10,005 nucleotides of DNA from Clostridium sp. (GTDB lineage: Bacteria > Bacillota > Clostridia > Clostridiales > Clostridiaceae). Position 1 is the stretch's first letter, and each line of letters starts with the position of its first letter. The notes below the pieces were generated by a model. The model made no database searches, had not been told where the DNA came from, and saw nothing but the letters and a program-made list of their open reading frames with translations. The position numbers were made by a program, and so were the translations under genes. Location: assembly GCA_003539755.1 (NCBI GenBank), contig DPOH01000176.1, positions 1 to 10,005 of the forward strand. Reading direction: 5' to 3'. Shown here in pieces: positions 6,518 through 10,005 of this stretch.

Positions 6518-7285
6518 GTGCATAAATTTTTTACATCTCAAAATAATATTACTGATACCCAAGGAATAATCTTAGGTGATGATGTTAAGCACATTTATAA
6601 GGTACTAAGATTAAATGAAGGTGAAAAAGTAGTATTAAATGACTGTGAAGGCACAGAATATTTAGGAAAAATAAATACTATAACTAAAAATGAAGTTGTA
6701 GTAGACATTATAGAAAAGCTTGATATAAATAATGAGAGCAGAGTAAAAATACATCTTTATCAAGGTCTGCCAAAGGGTCAAAAGATGGATCTTATAGTTC
6801 AAAAAGGAACTGAACTTGGTATATATCAATTTATTCCTACTATAACATCAAGAGTAGATGTTAAGCTTAAAGGCGAATTCAAAAAACTTGATAGATTAAA
6901 TAGAATAGCACTTGAAGCATCAAAACAGTCTAAAAGAAGTATAATTCCTAAAGTAAATGAAGTTGTTAGTTTTGATGAAGCATTAGAGGAATTAAAAAGT
7001 ATGGATCTTGTTTTAGTTCCATATGAAAATGCTAAAAACTTTGGAATAAAAACTTTAATGAAGAAACTGAATGATGAAAAAGTAGATTTAGATTCTATAA
7101 AGAATATAGGAATAGTTATAGGGCCTGAAGGTGGATTTGAAGAAGAAGAAATAGAAATATTAAAAGAACAGGGCGCATACATAATTACTTTAGGAAATAG
7201 AATATTACGTACTGAAACTGCTGGATTTACAGCAACAGCCTTAGTTCAATATGAGTTAAGTGATTTAGGAGGTACGCTTACGTAA
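6518..7285 (+). CDS. rsmE: 16S rRNA (uracil1498-N3)-methyltransferase RsmE
   Basis: SPOUT-family, SAM-dependent enzyme methylating N3 of U1498 in helix 44 of 16S rRNA, near the decoding site. The 255 residues begin with a small PUA-like RNA-binding domain (about 1-70; LGDDVKHIYKVLRLNEGE). The knotted SPOUT domain follows, with LYQGLPKGQKMD, a KQSKRS block, the SAM-binding IGPEGGF (GPEGG 202-206) and LGNRILRTETAG (225-236). These are all diagnostic of RsmE. The GTG start has a strong binding site. It lies 20 nt after prmA, and its TAA stop overlaps the mtaB ATG by one base (TAATG). The mtaB ribosome binding site lies inside its last codons, implying translational coupling. Confidence 0.97.
   Translation: MHKFFTSQNNITDTQGIILGDDVKHIYKVLRLNEGEKVVLNDCEGTEYLGKINTITKNEVVVDIIEKLDINNESRVKIHLYQGLPKGQKMDLIVQKGTELGIYQFIPTITSRVDVKLKGEFKKLDRLNRIALEASKQSKRSIIPKVNEVVSFDEALEELKSMDLVLVPYENAKNFGIKTLMKKLNDEKVDLDSIKNIGIVIGPEGGFEEEEIEILKEQGAYIITLGNRILRTETAGFTATALVQYELSDLGGTLT
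7267..7273 (+). promoter_or_regulatory. mtaB ribosome binding site inside the rsmE 3' end
   Basis: AGGAGGT lies 11 nt before ATG 7285 and encodes part of the RsmE C-terminus (LGG). It supports the 7285 start of mtaB, which is also the only standard start codon in frame before the conserved core. Confidence 0.85.
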
Positions 7286-8691
7286 TGGGAGAAAAGAAGA
7301 TTAATATAGTAAGAGCAAGTAGTGAAAAAACTGAAATTAAAAATTCACCTAAAATAACTATAAGCAAGAAAAATACTGAAGGTAAACAGCTTGTAGCATT
7401 TGCAACATTAGGTTGTAGAGTAAATCACTATGAAACTGAAGCTATGGCTGAAAAGTTCATAAGAGAAGGATATGAAGTTACTGATTACAATAATTATGCA
7501 GATGTATATGTAATAAATACATGTTCAGTAACTAATATGAGTGATAAAAAATCAAGACAAATAATAGGTAGAGCAAGAAGAACTAATCCAAATGCAATTA
7601 TTGCAGCAGTAGGATGTTATTCACAGGCTTCACCTGATGAAGTTGCAAGAATTGAAGGTGTAGATGTAGTTCTTGGAACTAGAAATAAAGGTGATGTTGT
7701 TTATTACGTGAATAAGGCTAAGGATGAACAAAAACCACAAGTTATGGTTGGAGAAGTTTTAAGAAATAAACAATTTGAAGATTTAAATATAGAGGAGTTC
7801 CAAGATAAAACAAGAGCATTCTTAAAAATACAGGATGGATGTAATAGATTCTGTTCATATTGTGTAATACCTTATACAAGAGGAACAACTTGTTCAAAAG
7901 ATCCAGAAAAAGTTCTTAATGAAATAAGACAATTAGCTGAACATGGATTTAAAGAAATAATATTATCAGGTATACATACAGCTTCTTACGGAGTAGATTT
8001 AGATGGAGATATTAGTTTAGTGTCTTTATTAGAAGAAATTGAAAAGCTTGATGGAATAGAAAGAGTTAGAATTGGATCAATTGAACCATCATTCTTTACA
8101 GATGAAGTTATTGAAAAGATAAAGAATATGAAGAAACTTTGTCCTCAATTCCACTTATCATTACAAAGTGGATGTGATTCTACTTTAAAGAGAATGAATA
8201 GAAGATATACTGCAAAGGAATATGAAGAAGCAGTACAAAAAATAAGAGAAAATTTAAAAGATGCATCTATTACAACAGATGTAATTGTTGGATTCCCAGG
8301 AGAAACGGAAGAAGAATTCAATGAAACATATGAATACTTAAAGAGATTAAAGCTTACAAAAACTCATATATTTAAGTATAGTCAAAGAAAAGGAACTAAA
8401 GCTCATGATATGCCAAACCAAGTAGATGGAACTATTAAGGAAAAGAGAAGTAAGGCTTTAATAGAACTTAATGATAAAAATGAAGCTGACTTTAGTAAAT
8501 CTTTAGTAGGAAGAGAAATGGATGTTTTAGTTGAACAAGAAGTACCTAATAAGCCAGGAGTATTTGAAGGATACACTAAAAATTATGTTAAGGTAGAAAT
8601 TCCAGAATGTTGCCCAGAAAGTATAGGAAAGATAGTCTTATGTAAAATTGAAGAGGCAAATGGAGATTATGTGACTGGAAGATTATTGTAA
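7285..8691 (+). CDS. mtaB: tRNA t6A37 methylthiotransferase MtaB (radical SAM)
   Basis: Radical-SAM enzyme that adds the 2-methylthio group to t6A37 of ANN-decoding tRNAs. The 468 residues comprise an N-terminal UPF0004 domain whose C44, C80 and C111 should bind the auxiliary [4Fe-4S] cluster. The radical-SAM core carries C186-x3-C190-x2-C193 (DGCNRFCSYC), and a C-terminal TRAM RNA-binding domain spans about 406-468. LGCRVNHYETEA points to MtaB rather than MiaB or RimO. Odd point: about 35 Lys/Ser/Glu-rich residues precede the conserved core, which in B. subtilis MtaB starts almost at residue 1. No in-frame ATG, GTG or TTG lies between 7285 and the core, so the extension is real if the gene is translated. 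It is the third gene of the prmA operon, coupled to rsmE by the 1-nt overlap. Confidence 0.96.
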   Translation: MGEKKINIVRASSEKTEIKNSPKITISKKNTEGKQLVAFATLGCRVNHYETEAMAEKFIREGYEVTDYNNYADVYVINTCSVTNMSDKKSRQIIGRARRTNPNAIIAAVGCYSQASPDEVARIEGVDVVLGTRNKGDVVYYVNKAKDEQKPQVMVGEVLRNKQFEDLNIEEFQDKTRAFLKIQDGCNRFCSYCVIPYTRGTTCSKDPEKVLNEIRQLAEHGFKEIILSGIHTASYGVDLDGDISLVSLLEEIEKLDGIERVRIGSIEPSFFTDEVIEKIKNMKKLCPQFHLSLQSGCDSTLKRMNRRYTAKEYEEAVQKIRENLKDASITTDVIVGFPGETEEEFNETYEYLKRLKLTKTHIFKYSQRKGTKAHDMPNQVDGTIKEKRSKALIELNDKNEADFSKSLVGREMDVLVEQEVPNKPGVFEGYTKNYVKVEIPECCPESIGKIVLCKIEEANGDYVTGRLL

Positions 8692-8709
8692 TAATCTGTT
8701 ATAATAATT

Positions 8710-8738
8710 TTGATAATAGAATAATAAAGATGTATATA
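8710..8738 (+). promoter_or_regulatory. Candidate promoter upstream of the HIT gene
   Basis: TTGATA (8710-8715), 17-nt spacer, TATATA (8733-8738). Transcription would start at about 8745, giving a leader of about 100 nt before the HIT start codon. The -35 box is 5/6 and the -10 box 4/6. It lies in the spacer after mtaB, where no classic terminator is evident. Confidence 0.4.
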
Positions 8739-8829
8739 AAGACGAATAACATATTAGAATTGAAGAATATATCGAATTTATTCGTCTAATGGCATCTTTC
8801 TATAATGATACCTTTAGTGGAGAGGTATG
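8726..8829 (+). promoter_or_regulatory. Structured leader region before the HIT gene
   Basis: Nested complementary arms: outer AAAGATG (8726-8732) / CATCTTT (8793-8799) and inner AGACGAATAA (8740-8749) / TTATTCGTCT (8778-8787), both perfect. A second small hairpin follows, ATACCT (8808-8813) / AGGTAT (8823-8828). It could be the end of mtaB mRNA or a regulatory leader. The T-tract after the large stem (TTTCTATAAT) is poor for a terminator. It does not show the conserved motifs of a T-box or of any riboswitch I can recognise. Confidence 0.45.
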
Positions 8830-8848
8830 ATTTAAAGGAGGTGAATTC

Positions 8849-9193
8849 ATGGACGATTGTATTTTTTGTAAAATAGTAAAGGGAGAAATTCCAAGCAGCA
8901 AAATATATGAAGATGATAAAGTGTACGCTTTTAAAGATATAAATCCAGAAGCCCCTGTACATTTTTTGGTAATACCAAAAGAACATATTGAAAGTGCTAA
9001 TGCTTTAAATGAAAATAATGTACAAATAGTTTCACATATATTTAAAGTTATTAATAAATTAGCATTAGAACACAATATTTCAGAGAAGGGCTATAGAATA
9101 GTCAACAACTGTGGGGAAGATGGAGGACAAACTGTAAAACATTTACATTTTCACGTGCTTGGAGGAAGAAACCTTCAATGGCCTCCAGGTTAA
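8849..9193 (+). CDS. HIT family protein, HinT-type purine nucleoside phosphoramidase
   Basis: Small cytoplasmic hydrolase of the histidine-triad superfamily. HinT relatives cleave AMP-N bonds such as adenosine phosphoramidates and aminoacyl-adenylates, but the natural role in clostridia is unclear. At 114 residues it has the normal length. The N-terminal CIFC (C4, C7) and KIVKGEIPS are typical of HinT. The triad HLHFHVLGGR places His at 98, 100 and 102, with H100 the expected nucleophile, and the C-terminus ends WPPG, as in HinT homologues. The start is clear: a near-perfect AAAGGAGGTGA (8834-8844) precedes ATG 8849. It lies 157 bp after mtaB, with a candidate promoter and a structured leader between. 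A hairpin terminator separates it from rpsU. Confidence 0.95.
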   Translation: MDDCIFCKIVKGEIPSSKIYEDDKVYAFKDINPEAPVHFLVIPKEHIESANALNENNVQIVSHIFKVINKLALEHNISEKGYRIVNNCGEDGGQTVKHLHFHVLGGRNLQWPPG

Positions 9194-9208
9194 TGGTCAA
9201 AAAATAGT

Positions 9209-9230
9209 GAGAAATCTGTATAGATTTTTT
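9209..9230 (+). terminator. Short rho-independent terminator after the HIT gene
   Basis: AAATCT (9212-9217) / AGATTT (9222-9227) with a GTAT loop, extendable by A-T and G-U pairs, ending in six T (9225-9230). The stem is weak but has the right form. It lies 15 nt after the stop and just before the rpsU promoter. Confidence 0.65.
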
Positions 9231-9239
9231 CGTAATTTC

Positions 9240-9269
9240 TTGACAGTAATTATTTAAATATTGTATAAT
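9240..9269 (+). promoter_or_regulatory. Consensus sigma-A promoter for rpsU-yqeY
   Basis: Perfect TTGACA (9240-9245), 18-nt spacer, perfect TATAAT (9264-9269). It is the only full-consensus promoter in the window, as expected for a ribosomal protein gene. It leaves a leader of about 55 nt. Confidence 0.88.
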
Positions 9270-9276
9270 ACAATAT
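9258..9276. promoter_or_regulatory. Operator-like palindrome over the rpsU -10 box
   Basis: Perfect inverted repeat ATATTGTA-TAA-TACAATAT: 8-bp arms, 3-bp centre, fully covering the TATAAT box. A DNA-binding protein here would compete with RNA polymerase. I do not recognise it as a known operator. Chance occurrence in A+T-rich DNA cannot be excluded. Confidence 0.45.
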
Positions 9277-9314
9277 GTGTTATTAAGCCCATAGCTGAGT
9301 TAATTTAAGCTAGC

Positions 9315-9325
9315 GGAGGGAGGGA
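9315..9325 (+). promoter_or_regulatory. Extended ribosome binding site of rpsU
   Basis: GGAGGGAGGGA offers two overlapping Shine-Dalgarno registers (GGAGG and AGGGA) ahead of ATG 9332. This fixes the start of a gene that might otherwise be missed because of its size. Confidence 0.85.
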
Positions 9326-9331
9326 TATTAA

Positions 9332-9508
9332 ATGTCAGAAATCAAAGTTGGAGAAAACGAAACACTTGAAAGTGCATTAAGAAGATTTAAAAGAAAATGT
9401 GCTAGAGCTGGTGTTATTTCAGAAGTTAGAAAGAGAGAACACTACGAAAAGCCAAGCGTAAAGAGAAAGAAAAAATCAGAAGCTGCTAGAAAGAGAAAAT
9501 TCAAATAG
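9332..9508 (+). CDS. rpsU: 30S ribosomal protein S21 (bS21)
   Basis: Small basic protein of the 30S subunit platform, near the anti-Shine-Dalgarno end of 16S rRNA, involved in mRNA binding at initiation. The 58 codons give MSEIKVGENETLESALRRF, then KRKCARAGVISEVRKREHYE, then a Lys/Arg-rich tail (KRKKKSEAARKRKFK). The length and the ESALRRFKRKC...REHYEKPS pattern are diagnostic of S21. It has its own consensus promoter with an overlapping palindrome and a very strong ribosome binding site. The leader can fold weakly: TAGCT (9292-9296) with AGCTA (9308-9312), and CCC (9288-9290) with GGG (9318-9320) of the binding site. yqeY follows after 34 nt without a terminator, so the two are probably co-transcribed, as is common in Firmicutes. 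Confidence 0.97.
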   Translation: MSEIKVGENETLESALRRFKRKCARAGVISEVRKREHYEKPSVKRKKKSEAARKRKFK

Positions 9509-9527
9509 TAGATAATGATTTCCTTTG

Positions 9528-9535
9528 AAAGAGGG
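9528..9535 (+). promoter_or_regulatory. Ribosome binding site deciding the yqeY start
   Basis: AAAGAGGG lies 7 nt before ATG 9543. The in-frame TTG at 9525 overlaps this site and would put the binding site inside the gene, so ATG 9543 is chosen. Confidence 0.8.
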
Positions 9536-9542
9536 TTTAAAT

Positions 9543-9995
9543 ATGTCAAGTATTAAAGATAGATTACAAGAAGATTGGAAAGCTGCTTTAAAGACAAAGG
9601 ATAAATTTACAGCTAACGTAATTAGTACTGCTAAATCTGCTGTATTATTAGTTGAAAAAACTGATAATAGAAAGCTAGAAGATGATGAAGTTATAACTAT
9701 ATTAGCTAAAGAAGTCAAGCAAAGACGTGAGTCTATGGTTGAATTTGAAAAAGGAAACAGACAAGATTTAGTTGATGCGTGTAAAGCTGAAATAGAAATT
9801 TTGTTAAAATACCTTCCTCAACAGTTAGGTGAAGAAGAGATAAAACAAATAGTAAAAGAATCAGCTGAAGAAGTGGGTGCAAATAGCATTAAAGATATGG
9901 GAAAAGTTATGTCAGTTGTCAGACCTAAAGTAGTAGGAAGAGCTGATGGTAAACTTGTAAGTCAAATCGTTAAAGAATATTTAAATAATAAATAA
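9543..9995 (+). CDS. yqeY: YqeY/GatB-related family protein
   Basis: Small helical protein of unproven function. Its fold matches the C-terminal tail domain of GatB, the tRNA-dependent amidotransferase subunit, so a role near tRNA or aminoacylation is often assumed. From ATG 9543 it is 150 residues, the normal length. The recognisable family blocks are an N-terminal LQEDWKAALKTKDK and a central KQRRESMVEFEKGNRQDLVD. These are followed by LPQQLGEEEI and the C-terminal VGANSIKDMGKVMSVVRPKVVGRADG. A frame extension to TTG 9525 exists but overlaps the ribosome binding site. It lies 34 nt after rpsU, probably in the same operon. The TAA stop is followed by only ten bases of window, so its terminator or next gene is not visible. 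Confidence 0.93.
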   Translation: MSSIKDRLQEDWKAALKTKDKFTANVISTAKSAVLLVEKTDNRKLEDDEVITILAKEVKQRRESMVEFEKGNRQDLVDACKAEIEILLKYLPQQLGEEEIKQIVKESAEEVGANSIKDMGKVMSVVRPKVVGRADGKLVSQIVKEYLNNK

Positions 9996-10005
9996 TAAAA
10001 GAACT

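Noticed and set aside
8801..8806. TATAAT before the HIT gene as a -10 box
   Set aside because: No reasonable -35 box exists 16-18 nt upstream (TTATTC or similar). The TTGATA-17-TATATA pair further up is better.
9525..9542. TTG start for yqeY giving a 156-residue protein
   Set aside because: The TTG overlaps the ribosome binding site AAAGAGGG, and the family N-terminus begins at the ATG at 9543.

Overview
The window is A+T-rich DNA with strong AAGGAGG-type ribosome binding sites, AGA/AAA-dominated codon use and a Gram-positive (Firmicutes) heat-shock gene order. It suggests a chromosome of Clostridium sensu stricto (butyricum/beijerinckii-like). The species is inferred, not proven. All ten protein genes lie on the + strand and almost all are housekeeping genes. 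I see no RNA gene, phage, transposase or CRISPR array.

Layout. Positions 1-1358 hold the 3' three quarters of dnaK, followed by a short hairpin and a 250-bp spacer with an unusual repeat-rich inverted element. dnaJ (1609-2742) ends in a very strong terminator. A siroheme/4Fe-4S nitrite/sulfite reductase gene (2980-4530, GTG start) follows, with a near-perfect palindrome over its putative -10 and start region and its own hairpin downstream. trmB (4728-5390) has its own candidate promoter. An 8-bp tandem repeat (nine copies) then abuts the ribosome binding site of prmA (5553-6497). prmA, rsmE (6518-7285, GTG start) and mtaB (7285-8691) form a tight operon with a 20-nt gap and then a 1-nt overlap. 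A structured spacer leads into a HinT-type HIT gene (8849-9193) with a terminator. A consensus promoter overlapped by a perfect operator-like palindrome drives rpsU (9332-9508), a 58-codon gene, and then yqeY (9543-9995).

How the genes work together. DnaK and DnaJ are the chaperone pair. In Bacillus subtilis the order hrcA-grpE-dnaK-dnaJ-prmA(yqeT)-rsmE(yqeU)-mtaB(yqeV) is one heat-shock operon. Here the same order is kept but is interrupted between dnaJ and prmA by the reductase gene and trmB, each in its own apparent transcription unit. Apart from the reductase and the HIT hydrolase, the second half is about translation: tRNA m7G46 (TrmB), L11 methylation (PrmA), 16S rRNA m3U1498 (RsmE), tRNA ms2t6A37 (MtaB), ribosomal protein S21, and YqeY with its GatB-related tRNA amidotransferase domain.

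I did not find a convincing new biological system. The items worth a second look are non-coding: the 8-bp repeat tract at the prmA start, the palindromes at the reductase and rpsU promoters, the inverted element between dnaK and dnaJ, and the structured leader before the HIT gene.
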